The notes below the pieces were generated by a model. It was given only the letters and a program-made list of their open reading frames with translations, was not told the DNA's origin and did not search any database. Positions 7,925 through 17,619 of a stretch of 64,000 nucleotides of DNA are shown piece after piece. The translations under genes and the position numbers were made by a program. Where the stretch lies: the NCBI GenBank assembly GCA_964386705.1, contig CAYLTY010000009.1:1-64000 (forward strand), written 5' to 3'. How positions within the stretch are numbered: position 1 is the first letter of the stretch; each line of letters begins with the position of its first letter. Origin of the DNA: AM-0621 sp964386705. GTDB taxonomy: Bacteria; Planctomycetota; Planctomycetia; Planctomycetales; Planctomycetaceae.

Positions 7925-10096
7925 ATGGTCCGTACCAATTTCGAAGCCCGTGCCAGTCTCGAACTTGTAAATCGACGGATCTGGAACGTGGCTTTCGCGT
8001 GGCTCGGGCTGAGCGCCCTCATTCTTCCCGTTGCTGCTGTCGCTCAGCCCATGGCGCCGTCCTACACCGAATGCCGGCTGGATGCGATCTTTCCCAACGG
8101 CGGGCAGCGTGGCACGTCGGTGAAAGTGGAGTTCAAGGGAGTCGGTCACGGGTTGGCTGATCCCAAAGAGATCGTGATCGACGGTCCTGGCGGCATCGCT
8201 GTGAAGGAACTGAAGTACGTCAAGATCGGCATCGTGGAAGCCACTTTAGAGATTGCGGCCGATGCTCCTTTGGGACGCCGCTGGCTGCGAGTGCTTAACG
8301 AACGCAGCGGGCTGACGAGCTTCGCTCACTTTGTAGTCGGCGGATTGCCCGAGCAGATCGAAGCGGAACCGAACAACGATGTCGCGCACGCGCAACTGGT
8401 TGATACCACGCCCACGATTCTCAATGGTCGTATCAACCCTCAAGCAGATCTCGACGTCTTCCGGTTTCGAGGCAAGGCTGGTCAAAAGATCGTGGCGGCC
8501 ATCGCTGCTCACACGCTGGACGTGCATGGGCAGTACAAGACGTACGGCATCGCGGATTTCAGTCTGGAACTGCTGGATGCGAATGGTCGCACGTTAGCGG
8601 CTGCCGAAGATACGTTGGGTTTTGATCCGGTCGTTGAGTACGCCCTTCCCAGTGATGGCGAGTATCTCTTGCGAGTCCAATTGCTGAACTACAGCGGCTT
8701 TCCGGAGGCCGTCTATCGACTCACGCTGGGCGAAGTTGGCTATCCCGCGACTGTCTTTCCACCTGGACTGCAGCGAGGAACTTCAATCGATGTCGAACTG
8801 GCGGGACCGAATGTTGCACCGGGCACAAAGCAGAGGCTGGCGAACAGTTCAATAAATGATACGTCAGCATTCCCTTTGCAGTTTGTCACATTGCCGGAGA
8901 GCAATCATTCCGGGTTAGACGTGCCCGTTGTCATCGGAAGCCACCCCGAGATCATCGAAGCTGAACCGAACAACGAAGCCGCTCAGGCTGCGTTGTTGAG
9001 CTTGCCAACCACCGTCAACGCGCGGTTTCAGCAATCGGGCGACGCCGACTGGTACCGAGTGAAGCTGAACACGCAGCAGAAGGTCTGGTTTGAAATCACC
9101 GCTCACCGCTTCATTCGCTCGCCCGTGGATACGCTGATTCAAGTCTATGACACGAACGGCAAGCTGCTTGGCGAGAACGATGATGAAGTCTTCGAGCCGG
9201 GCTACGAGAGCTATCACGATTTCAAGACGACTGACAGTAAGTTGCTGTTCACGGCGCCGGCCGAGGGTGAGTTCTTCGTGAAAGTCACCGAGCAATCAGG
9301 ATTACACGGTTCGCGCGCGATGTATCGCCTGTCGGTGGAGGAAGCTCGCCCCGACTTTCGTCTGACGCACTTCCCGGATGTGGTTCCCGTTTGGGGACCT
9401 GGGTCCACGGCGTGCGTACTGGTGCGAGTGGATCGCTTTGTCGGCTGCGACGACGACATCGACCTCTCAGTGCAAGGCCTGCCGACAGGCTGGTCGAGCA
9501 CCGTTGCGACGTCGCTCGGGGGCAAAGGGATTCGCCCCTACAACACCTACCAGTTGAAAGTGTTCGTCACCATCACGGCACCTGCAGATGCTCAACCCGG
9601 CACGTGCGTGCCGTTCCGGATCGTGGGGCGGACTCGCCCGCCTGAGGCATCCGCCACCGCTGAAGTCCGCGAACGAACTTCCCTTCCACTAACCCTGTTC
9701 TATTCCAGCGATACCGGTTTCTTCCGTGTCAGTCCACAATCGCGAGTCGCCGTTGCCAAGCCGCAAGGTCCGTGGGTCGAAGCGATCACTTCCGAGTTGA
9801 CTCTGAAGTCTGGCGACAGCGGAACCATTCAAGTGAGGGTGCAAGGAGCGGGTGACGTTAAGGCCATGCCGCTGGTGGTGAACCTCGCCACCGCCGGCGT
9901 TGCCTGTGCACTGACAACGCCTCAGATCCTGCCCATCAAAGATGGCATCGTTGAGGTTCCGATCAAAGTCCCGCCGGAAATCTATCCGGGCACCTACGGC
10001 ATCACCGTCGCCCAAACCTGGAGCAGCGATATCCGCAACGGCATGCCGGGCCCCAGCACGCCGCTCATCAAGCTGACCGTCACGCCAGCCAAGTAG
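7925..10096 (+). CDS. Secreted protein with two pre-peptidase C-terminal (PPC) domains
   Basis: Exported protein of 723 residues with a hydrophobic signal segment near residues 20-40. Two PPC-type beta-sandwich domains start with the same phrase, IEAEPNN, at about residues 144 and 342. They continue with the expected D-x-D/W-x-R/V-F/R-V core and G-E-Y/F-L/F-V-R/K-V ends. The rest looks like beta-rich, adhesin-like domains. No protease domain is present, so a binding or structural role at the cell surface is more likely than catalysis. It is the third gene of the DUF1549-DUF1501-PPC run and probably works with its two upstream neighbours. Confidence 0.8.
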   Translation: MVRTNFEARASLELVNRRIWNVAFAWLGLSALILPVAAVAQPMAPSYTECRLDAIFPNGGQRGTSVKVEFKGVGHGLADPKEIVIDGPGGIAVKELKYVKIGIVEATLEIAADAPLGRRWLRVLNERSGLTSFAHFVVGGLPEQIEAEPNNDVAHAQLVDTTPTILNGRINPQADLDVFRFRGKAGQKIVAAIAAHTLDVHGQYKTYGIADFSLELLDANGRTLAAAEDTLGFDPVVEYALPSDGEYLLRVQLLNYSGFPEAVYRLTLGEVGYPATVFPPGLQRGTSIDVELAGPNVAPGTKQRLANSSINDTSAFPLQFVTLPESNHSGLDVPVVIGSHPEIIEAEPNNEAAQAALLSLPTTVNARFQQSGDADWYRVKLNTQQKVWFEITAHRFIRSPVDTLIQVYDTNGKLLGENDDEVFEPGYESYHDFKTTDSKLLFTAPAEGEFFVKVTEQSGLHGSRAMYRLSVEEARPDFRLTHFPDVVPVWGPGSTACVLVRVDRFVGCDDDIDLSVQGLPTGWSSTVATSLGGKGIRPYNTYQLKVFVTITAPADAQPGTCVPFRIVGRTRPPEASATAEVRERTSLPLTLFYSSDTGFFRVSPQSRVAVAKPQGPWVEAITSELTLKSGDSGTIQVRVQGAGDVKAMPLVVNLATAGVACALTTPQILPIKDGIVEVPIKVPPEIYPGTYGITVAQTWSSDIRNGMPGPSTPLIKLTVTPAK

Positions 10097-10201
10097 ATGT
10101 AAGCATGTCTGGATGCGAAACGGGCGCTCTTTTCTTGATCCCACCGTCTGTTGTATGAGACGCCGTGCTCATCTTCTGGCGAGGTCATGGAGGGCCTTGG
10201 G

Positions 10202-13200
10202 ATGCGATTGATTGCCGTTCTGTTTCTATTGCTCGTGGGATCTGCTTGTGGAGCCGAACCGGCTTCGAGAACCACGGTTAAGTTTGACCCCGCTCGTATC
10301 GACGTCGTCGGCACCAGGTTCATTACGCCCGAACAGCTCGAACGAGAACTGGTGTGGCATTCGGGTATTCGTAGTGCCTGCTACGAGATGACCGATCCGG
10401 AAGATCTGGCCAAGTATCTCCACGGAGTGCTGGTTTCCACCTATCAGAAGAAAGGCTTCGTGGACGTTCAGGTCAGCGTGAGCCCAACCGCCGATAGCCG
10501 CTTCCAAGTCGAGATCGGGGAAGGTCAACGCTATCGCTACGGAGACATCGAAGTCGTCGGCGCCAATCTCCTCGACACTCAATCCTTGATTCATTGGCTG
10601 CAGCGCGACATTCCCAAACCTCCAGCTGATGTCGTGCTGAAGATCGGTGGTGATAACCAGCCAGCCCTGGTGCGTTTGCCGAATGGCGAACTTGAGCAAG
10701 CCGACGATGAGAGCAGCCAGAGCGCCGCTGAGGCTCAGCAGAGACCCGAACCTGGGGTTCAGGATAAATCGAAGGGCAAGCCGAGTGTCGGTACCAAACC
10801 AGCTTCCCAGAAGACAAATCCTGCACCCGCCACGGCAGGTGTTAACCGGAAATCAGGCCAGAAGACTCAAGACCCGGACGCACCCAAAACCGCACTGTGG
10901 ATCACGGATGCCCATTTTCTGCCTGATGACAAGATGCAGAATCGCTTGAAGAAATGGTTGCCTCTGGGTTTTGCTCGCCAAGGTTTCCACGACGTGAAGT
11001 TTCAAGCTGAGGTGATACCCGACAAATCAACTGCCACGATGAAGTTGCGGCTGATCATTGACGATGAAGGCCCTGTGACGCGGGTCGGAGCCATCACGGT
11101 GCGGGGCAACAGTCGCAGTACCGACAAGCAGGTCGTGGACCTGCTGACGCTTGAAGCCGGGCAACCAATTCATGCGGTTCGCATTAGGGAGCTGGAACAG
11201 AAGCTGGCTGATTGCGGCCGGTATCTGATTCACCGCGTCACGGTGGCTCCACCTGATCAAGACGGCGTTGCGAAGGTCTACGTGGACCTGCGGGAAGCGC
11301 CACGAGTCCCGCCTTTGAACAAGAAGCTTTCTGAGCAACAGCAGTTGTTGGTAAATGCGGCCCAGTGGATCAACCGCTGGAGAGCATCCGGTGAAGATCT
11401 GGTGCTTGAATGCCGCTGGCCATACGCCGCGACAGGCACGGATGAGGCTGATCCATCGAAGGTCGAGGCGTCGCGTTCCTCGAAAGATGTGCACGTTGAA
11501 GTCGTTAGCCGAGTTATCGCCAGCGCCGACGCTGTTGTGGCGACACTCGAACATCGTGCTGACGACCGCTCGTTGTTTCGGACTGAAACGCTCGCGAAAG
11601 GTGGCGAAATCCGATTGTGGAGTTCGAAGCGGCAACTGACTGGCAAAATCCCGACGCGAATGGCGTTGCATACGCATATTCGCCTCGAGGGCATAGCATC
11701 AAACCTGGTCGGGACCGAACGTCACATGTCATTTGGCTTCAACTACACCAGTAACGATCACGAAGAGTGTAGCTTTGACTTGTCGATTGAGCCGAGCGCG
11801 CTTCTCACTGCCAGCACGATGAATGTTAGAGAACTCGATGGCGATCTGGTTGAGTTCTCTACTGATAATTGGAGTGGGGATGGATCGGTCGCGATCTTTA
11901 CAGTGCATCGCCCATCTGGCCGACCTCGCCTGGTGAGTATTACGACGCAGAATGAGACCTCCACGCTCTCGTTCCGTCCGAACGCACTACGAGACACGCT
12001 TCATGTCATTCAGCAACAAGCTGCGGGGATGCGGAAATTACCGGAGGATGAACTCACGTGGTTGGATACCGGGGAGATCCTGAGCGACGTCGTAGTGCCG
12101 TATTTTGATATTCCCTACCTGAACGCGGACCAACGCACTTTCGCGCGGGCCTGGTTGTCGACGTTGGACTTGTCATTCGTCAAAGAGGAGTTGCAGGGCA
12201 ATCGCGAAAGTCTGCGAAACGAGTCGCTGTTTGGTGGCTTTTTCGGCCAGATGATGGCTGGACTGATCTTTAAGGGGCTTGATCAATCCGCAAAGAGCGA
12301 CGCTGCGCCCGAGGTAATACGCCCTTGGATTGTGGCAGCTCAAGCACTTTCCTCTTTGACGGGCGCAGATCCGCTGATTGTGGACAGCGCGGCAGGTGAG
12401 CTCACCCTCGCGGAGAGCCCCGAGCCGTTTGTGAAGGCGATGGCCTCGACTGGTGCAGACCGTGCCCGTCTGGCGGACTTGCTCTACGAGAGAATTACGC
12501 ATAGCAAAGGCTATGGTCCACTGACTGGCTGGGCTGCCGCCAACAGCCCCGTCATTACAACGCTGGGATTGCAGAAACGCTTTGCCGTTGAAGCGCTGCA
12601 CGCCGCGCCAAAGTTTTCTGAGGAACTCGGAGTTTTACTGGCTCCAGAGACCAGCTCTCGGGCTGTGGCGCTGGCTTTACTTGACCAGTTACGGGTGTTG
12701 ACGCCCGAGGCTCGTGAGTCGCTGCCGCGCGCCCTGTCCCTTTCGGAAGTACAGGCTGCTCAACTGAAGCTGCTCTGGCCACTACTCGATAGTATGAAAG
12801 CGAAGTCCAGCAGCGATCTGCTACCGATCCTGCTGACGACGTACTGGGAGACCACTCTGCGGTCGGCAGTCGTCGAGTCGCTGGAGAACGTCATCTTGGA
12901 AGGAGTCGCTCCTGAGAAACAGCATGACGCATTATTGGCGATCGCGAAGCCATACATCGAAGCACGCAATCCGGTGGCGACGCGTTTCTGGCTGGATCGC
13001 GCTGAGCGTCGCCTTGAAAATCACGTTCGCGCGAGCGAGACCAGGCCTGGTCAACGGGAGAGAGTCCATGCCATCGAACTCGAAGCAAGACCGATATTAT
13101 GGGGGCTTCGCGGGGGGGTGGAGTACGCGGAAGGCAATTTCAAGGCGTCTCGTGCTGCTTACCTCAACTGCATAGATTACCTGCGGCAGCAGTTGAACTC

Positions 13201-13759
13201 GTTGGGAGATGGCCCGAGTGTCGATGGATTTCTAGGCTCGCTGACTCGACGAGGTAAGATCGTGCGGCGACTGTCAATTACATACTCAGCGCTTTCGGGT
13301 GTCGAATGGGAACTCGCCGGGCGGGAAGCGGCTCTGCAGGCAGCTGCGCATGCTGAGCAACTGATTGACACCCTGTCAGAAGCCGCTGAAATCGAGACGG
13401 CCGATGTGGACCTCGCTCTGCCGATCTGCCATCAGTCGAGATACTGGTCGTGTGCTGATAAGGACGGTTCACGCGATGCTGAGCGAGCGATGACGCTCGC
13501 AAAGAAGGCGCTAAATGCGGGTGGTGAGCAGCACGTCGAAGCCTTGGATGCTTATGCCTGCGCTCTCGCTGCCACCGGAAACTTCGCAGAAGCTGACATA
13601 GTCATTGCGAAGGCGGCGAAGTATGCAACGGGCCGCCATGTGCGGTTCATTGCTACACGACAACGGCACCTCACCGCTCGAAAAATGCCGGTCAAAATCG
13701 AGCGTCGACAGATTGAGGAAACACTCGCTGCAGAGGAACCGGTGAAGGCCCGGCGATAA
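10202..13759 (+). CDS. Exported protein with two POTRA-like domains and a long helical C-terminus
   Basis: I chose the ATG at 10202, which begins a signal peptide (MRLIAVLFLLLVGSACGAE) and is preceded by GGAGGG; an ATG at 10151 would put 17 polar residues in front. A POTRA-like segment covers about residues 20-130 (VVGTRFITPEQLEREL, then YGDIEVVGANLLDTQSL). After a Gln/Pro/Lys-rich linker comes a second (VGAITVRGNSRSTDKQVVD and following). POTRA domains are the periplasmic repeats of BamA/TamA and FtsQ-type proteins. The remaining 800 residues look mainly helical with TPR-like character near the end, and no beta-barrel is apparent. The 1185-residue protein could be a periplasmic scaffold in outer-membrane biogenesis, but this is inference. 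Confidence 0.6.
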   Translation: MRLIAVLFLLLVGSACGAEPASRTTVKFDPARIDVVGTRFITPEQLERELVWHSGIRSACYEMTDPEDLAKYLHGVLVSTYQKKGFVDVQVSVSPTADSRFQVEIGEGQRYRYGDIEVVGANLLDTQSLIHWLQRDIPKPPADVVLKIGGDNQPALVRLPNGELEQADDESSQSAAEAQQRPEPGVQDKSKGKPSVGTKPASQKTNPAPATAGVNRKSGQKTQDPDAPKTALWITDAHFLPDDKMQNRLKKWLPLGFARQGFHDVKFQAEVIPDKSTATMKLRLIIDDEGPVTRVGAITVRGNSRSTDKQVVDLLTLEAGQPIHAVRIRELEQKLADCGRYLIHRVTVAPPDQDGVAKVYVDLREAPRVPPLNKKLSEQQQLLVNAAQWINRWRASGEDLVLECRWPYAATGTDEADPSKVEASRSSKDVHVEVVSRVIASADAVVATLEHRADDRSLFRTETLAKGGEIRLWSSKRQLTGKIPTRMALHTHIRLEGIASNLVGTERHMSFGFNYTSNDHEECSFDLSIEPSALLTASTMNVRELDGDLVEFSTDNWSGDGSVAIFTVHRPSGRPRLVSITTQNETSTLSFRPNALRDTLHVIQQQAAGMRKLPEDELTWLDTGEILSDVVVPYFDIPYLNADQRTFARAWLSTLDLSFVKEELQGNRESLRNESLFGGFFGQMMAGLIFKGLDQSAKSDAAPEVIRPWIVAAQALSSLTGADPLIVDSAAGELTLAESPEPFVKAMASTGADRARLADLLYERITHSKGYGPLTGWAAANSPVITTLGLQKRFAVEALHAAPKFSEELGVLLAPETSSRAVALALLDQLRVLTPEARESLPRALSLSEVQAAQLKLLWPLLDSMKAKSSSDLLPILLTTYWETTLRSAVVESLENVILEGVAPEKQHDALLAIAKPYIEARNPVATRFWLDRAERRLENHVRASETRPGQRERVHAIELEARPILWGLRGGVEYAEGNFKASRAAYLNCIDYLRQQLNSLGDGPSVDGFLGSLTRRGKIVRRLSITYSALSGVEWELAGREAALQAAAHAEQLIDTLSEAAEIETADVDLALPICHQSRYWSCADKDGSRDAERAMTLAKKALNAGGEQHVEALDAYACALAATGNFAEADIVIAKAAKYATGRHVRFIATRQRHLTARKMPVKIERRQIEETLAAEEPVKARR

Positions 13760-13811
13760 GGCGCCCGGAGAAGCTGCTGGGCCTCTCGTTACAGCTCATC
13801 GAGCTGGCGTC

Positions 13812-16800
13812 TTAAAGCGCGTCCACCCAAGTGGGGACGAGCGAGAAGAAATCCGACACTAACGTGGCACCGGCACCAGTGACTTTGGTGTCTGCGGAAT
13901 CATTTTCAAGGACATCTGAGCCGACGCCGCCATTGAGAGAATCAACACCATCACTGCCTGCGACAGTGGAATCGTTGCGGCTACCGCCACTCAACGAATC
14001 AGCACCAGAACCGCCGAGTAAGGTGTCATTGCCGGCGGCGCCCAGCAGGATAACCGGAATGGATGCCAGGCTGGCATCCAACTTGTTCGCACCGGCTCCG
14101 CCAATCAAAACGATACGCTCAATCGTGGTCGGAGTATCGGTTCCAGTCGCGGATGATGTAATTGTCACGCCGTTTACGGTGAAGTCCGCGTTTGCCTTCT
14201 CGATGATATAGTCCGTCCCCGCGCCGCCATCGAGGACATCGCCACCTGCGCCGCCTGAGAGTACGTCGTCACCATCGCCGCCGGTGATGCCATCTGCTTT
14301 GGATCCACCCAAGAGGGTGTCGTTGCCCGCAGCGCCTGCCAGAAAAACGGCAACCGTCGCTTGACGTGCATCGAAAAAGTTATCCGCTGCTCCGCCGCTG
14401 ACCTGGATGCGTTCGACAGCAACGACAGAATCGGTACCGAAGCTCGGCGTGCTGAGTGTGCTGCCCACGATCGTCAGATTAGTGTCGAAGACTTCGTTGA
14501 TACGATCAAAGTCGGCGCCGCCATCCAGCGTGTCGCTGCCCAAGTCACCTTGCAGTGTGTCTGCACCAGTTCCGCCCGTCAGTGAGTCGGCACCGACGGC
14601 TCCGATCAGCGAATCCGCCCCATCACCACCGTCCAAATCATCGTCGCCTTGCAGCCCAAAGAGGCGGTCGTCTCCGGCTTCGCCGAACAAGAGATCCCTG
14701 AGGCCACCACCTTGCAAGGTGTCATTGCCTTCGTTTCCAAACAGTTGATTGACGCCGTCTTGTCCGCTCAAGAAATCGTTGCCGACATTCCCGGAGAGCG
14801 TGTCATGACCAGCACCTCCAATCAGGATGTCGTTATCGGCGTCTCCAACAATTGAATCGTTGCCGTTCTGGCCGTTGAGATTGTCAGCTCCTGCACCACC
14901 GCTGATGGTGTCATTGCCGCTACCCGAAAAGACTGAATCGCTGCCGCCGCCACCCAGGATCGAATCTGCTCCCGTCAGAGTGAATATCATGTCCGCACCG
15001 GCAGTCCCCACGATGACATCGTTGCCGCCGCCGCCGTTGATCGTCGTGACACCTGTGTTGGTGAAACCCGAGGCGTTGATCAGATCACGCATACCACCGC
15101 CGGTGATATCGGCCACCTCGAACCCCAGCAGCGAGTCCGCCGAAAGTGTCCCTGGTCCGACCTTCACGAGGAATGATGAGTTCGTCAGCGTGAGGTTTCG
15201 AATCTCGCCGGGCACAAAATCGCTATAGGCAACGTCGCGGAAGACATCGGTCCCCGCCGCTCCATTCAGCGTGTCATTCCCCTCCCTGGCCGAAAGAGTG
15301 TCATTGCCACCTTGGCCGTCGACATAGTCAGCTTGAGGTCCACCGATGAGCACGTCGTTGCCGCCACCGCCGAACAACGATACGGGAATGTCAGCGCTAG
15401 AGGCAGTCATCACGTTGGCCCCACCGCCACCCAGCAGAATCGCCTTCTCAAAGTTGACAAAGTCGTCGACCTCGCTGCCATCGCCTTGGCCGATCGTCAA
15501 TTGACTGGATGACAGCGCGAGGTTCGTCGTCGTGGACTCCATCAGGACGTCCGCAGTGCCATCCCCGCCGTCCAGTAGGTCAAAGCCCGCGCCGCTCGTG
15601 ATTGTGTCGTTGCCGTTGCCTCCCATGAGTTGATCGCCCCCCGCACCGCTCACGAGGGAGTCTTGACCGTCATCACCACCCAGCAGGTCGCTGCCGGCGC
15701 CGGTCGTCAACGAGTCGTTACCACTTCCACCAAAGACAGTGACCGGCAAGTTCACTATCGAGGAATCGAAGCGGTCGTTAAGAGGTCCTAACGTCGCTTC
15801 CAGTCCGACAGTGACGGACGCCACTGGAAAGCGGGACTCGGTGGTCGCCATTCCCGGCATCCGAGATGCGACGACATACTCAGAAGTGCCCGTATCCAGC
15901 GTTACCAGCAAGTCCAAGGCAACGGACGACGGGGCATTAATCAGTATCTTGCCGCCGACCACCGAAGCAGACATCGCGGGGTCTGGCAGGCTTGTATCAA
16001 GCACCCACAATTCGTTGCCGTTAATGCCATCATCGGCTGTAAAGAAGAGTTTATTATTAACTCGAGTCAACTGTTGAGGTCCAAGGCCCATATCTCCCGG
16101 TTCAACATCGCTCACCAGTAGCGTTCCGTCTGAAGTGCCATTGCTGCGCCACAAACCCACTCCGTTCCTGCCGTCATCGGCGTTGACGTAGAGCTTGCCA
16201 TTCACGGAAGCAAAAAACTGATGCTCGTCTCTGATATTGCTGAATGCCCCCTGCACACCGGGGAACATGTCTTTGATAACTCCCGTTCCTGCTGCGGTTC
16301 CATCGCTCTTAAACAACTCGTTGCCGAATTCCCCATCTTCTCCAATGAAAAACAGAGTATTGCCCACCACGGTCAGGAATGTCGGACCGAAGCCTGTAAA
16401 CCCGACAGCAATGTCTTTGACGAGGACCGTTCCTTCAGGTGTGCCATCGCTCTTCCACAACTCATTTCCGCTCACGGGGTTATCTGCAGTGGTACCACCA
16501 TTCGCCGAGAAGTAGAGCACACCGTTGAAATCTACCATGTATCTGAGGTCAGATGGCCGTGGCTCGGTGCTACCAGGGAAAAAAGTGGGCCTGATGTCTT
16601 TGACTAACACCGTTCCCTCAGGGGTGCCGTTGCTTTTCCACAATTCCCTGGAATGTTCCGGATCAACCGCCGAGAAAAACAGAGTACCGTTGACGTTCGT
16701 TAGCCCGGAGGGCGACGAATCCATCTCGCCCGGATAGATGTCCTTGAGCTGTGACACGAGGCCGCTGACAGCATCCACCTTATAGAGCTCGAGTCCCGTG

Positions 16801-17528
16801 TTCTGATCGGTTGCGACAAAGAATAAGGTGCCGTCTACATTGGTTAAGGCTTGTGGAAACGAGCTTTCTACTCCCGACGGGTTCTGTTCTTCTTGAGCGA
16901 TATTGGAAACCCGTACTGTCCCTAACTCTGTTCCGTCGCTTACCCACAATTCCTTACCAAACTCATCGGAAGCCGAAAAGTAGAGCTTGTTACCTACCGC
17001 CGTGAGTTCACTAATCGATGAGATATTTCCATCCTGCCCAGGGGTGATGTCCTTGACCATGCTGGTACCTCCGGGAGTGCCATCACTCTTCCAGAGTTCG
17101 AATCCGTGAATGTCGTCATTGGCGACGAAGAACAAAGTACCATGCACATTCGTCAGCCCAAACGGCAGGGAACCAAACGGGTTGCTCGGTTCGGCACTGA
17201 TGTCTTTAACGATCACGGTTCCAGACACCGTGCCATCGCTCATCCAAAGCTCTCGTTTCGCTCCCGGCGTGAATGCTGTGAAAAACAGCGTGCCATTGAC
17301 GTCAGTCAACTCCGCTGGAAACGAGCCTTCTCCCAGCACGCTATTGATGTTGAGCAATTGGGTCGCGACCGACAGCAACGCTCGATCTTCCAGCCACTCA
17401 ACCGCCGGTCGCAGATCACTCCGTCTGCGTGTCGGGCACTGATTGATCCGCCGAGTCCTCGACGCGCTTCGCAGTGCAGACCGATTCAAAAAACGTCGAA
17501 CGCGGGCGAGCCAATGATTGACAATCAT
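13812..17528 (-). CDS. Large surface protein: ELWxxDGT repeats plus RTX-like calcium-binding repeats
   Basis: Protein of 1238 residues with the planctomycete extracellular N-terminal signature: a basic, Arg-rich leader followed by VEWLEDRALLS. Residues about 50-500 hold roughly eight ELWxSDGT-type repeats (ELWMSDGT, ELWKSDGT, ELWVSDGT, ELFKSDGT and degenerate copies) spaced about 50-60 residues apart, probably a beta-propeller. From about residue 590 to the end, Gly/Asp nonapeptides of the hemolysin type (GGSGNDSL, GGNGNDTI, GGGGNDVL) form blocks that should bind Ca2+ as parallel beta-rolls. No lipase, protease or toxin domain is evident, so adhesion or structure at the cell surface is the likely role. 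A GAGG precedes the ATG. Confidence 0.85.
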   Translation of the reverse strand: MIVNHWLARVRRFLNRSALRSASRTRRINQCPTRRRSDLRPAVEWLEDRALLSVATQLLNINSVLGEGSFPAELTDVNGTLFFTAFTPGAKRELWMSDGTVSGTVIVKDISAEPSNPFGSLPFGLTNVHGTLFFVANDDIHGFELWKSDGTPGGTSMVKDITPGQDGNISSISELTAVGNKLYFSASDEFGKELWVSDGTELGTVRVSNIAQEEQNPSGVESSFPQALTNVDGTLFFVATDQNTGLELYKVDAVSGLVSQLKDIYPGEMDSSPSGLTNVNGTLFFSAVDPEHSRELWKSNGTPEGTVLVKDIRPTFFPGSTEPRPSDLRYMVDFNGVLYFSANGGTTADNPVSGNELWKSDGTPEGTVLVKDIAVGFTGFGPTFLTVVGNTLFFIGEDGEFGNELFKSDGTAAGTGVIKDMFPGVQGAFSNIRDEHQFFASVNGKLYVNADDGRNGVGLWRSNGTSDGTLLVSDVEPGDMGLGPQQLTRVNNKLFFTADDGINGNELWVLDTSLPDPAMSASVVGGKILINAPSSVALDLLVTLDTGTSEYVVASRMPGMATTESRFPVASVTVGLEATLGPLNDRFDSSIVNLPVTVFGGSGNDSLTTGAGSDLLGGDDGQDSLVSGAGGDQLMGGNGNDTITSGAGFDLLDGGDGTADVLMESTTTNLALSSSQLTIGQGDGSEVDDFVNFEKAILLGGGGANVMTASSADIPVSLFGGGGNDVLIGGPQADYVDGQGGNDTLSAREGNDTLNGAAGTDVFRDVAYSDFVPGEIRNLTLTNSSFLVKVGPGTLSADSLLGFEVADITGGGMRDLINASGFTNTGVTTINGGGGNDVIVGTAGADMIFTLTGADSILGGGGSDSVFSGSGNDTISGGAGADNLNGQNGNDSIVGDADNDILIGGAGHDTLSGNVGNDFLSGQDGVNQLFGNEGNDTLQGGGLRDLLFGEAGDDRLFGLQGDDDLDGGDGADSLIGAVGADSLTGGTGADTLQGDLGSDTLDGGADFDRINEVFDTNLTIVGSTLSTPSFGTDSVVAVERIQVSGGAADNFFDARQATVAVFLAGAAGNDTLLGGSKADGITGGDGDDVLSGGAGGDVLDGGAGTDYIIEKANADFTVNGVTITSSATGTDTPTTIERIVLIGGAGANKLDASLASIPVILLGAAGNDTLLGGSGADSLSGGSRNDSTVAGSDGVDSLNGGVGSDVLENDSADTKVTGAGATLVSDFFSLVPTWVDAL

Positions 17529-17597
17529 GAAGATGCCGACCTCACAGGACGTGAATAAATAGAAAGCCCTGATTGCATAACAACTGAGGAAGGTAAG

Positions 17598-17619
17598 TGA
17601 AAGCGCCTGTACGCTTTCA
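17598..17619 (-). terminator. Short stem-loop at the end of the three-gene minus-strand operon
   Basis: Arms 17598-17605 and 17612-17619 form a perfect 8-bp stem around a 6-base loop, and the stem begins in the stop codon of the aminoacylase/beta-lactamase fusion. It is well placed to end transcription from the 22.7-17.6 kb operon, although the stretch after it has only a weak T content. Confidence 0.4.

Noticed and set aside
13760..13811. Small CAGCTC/GAGCTG stem between the POTRA and ELWxxDGT genes
   Set aside because: A 6-bp stem with a 3-base loop and no T-run is too weak to call a terminator with confidence.
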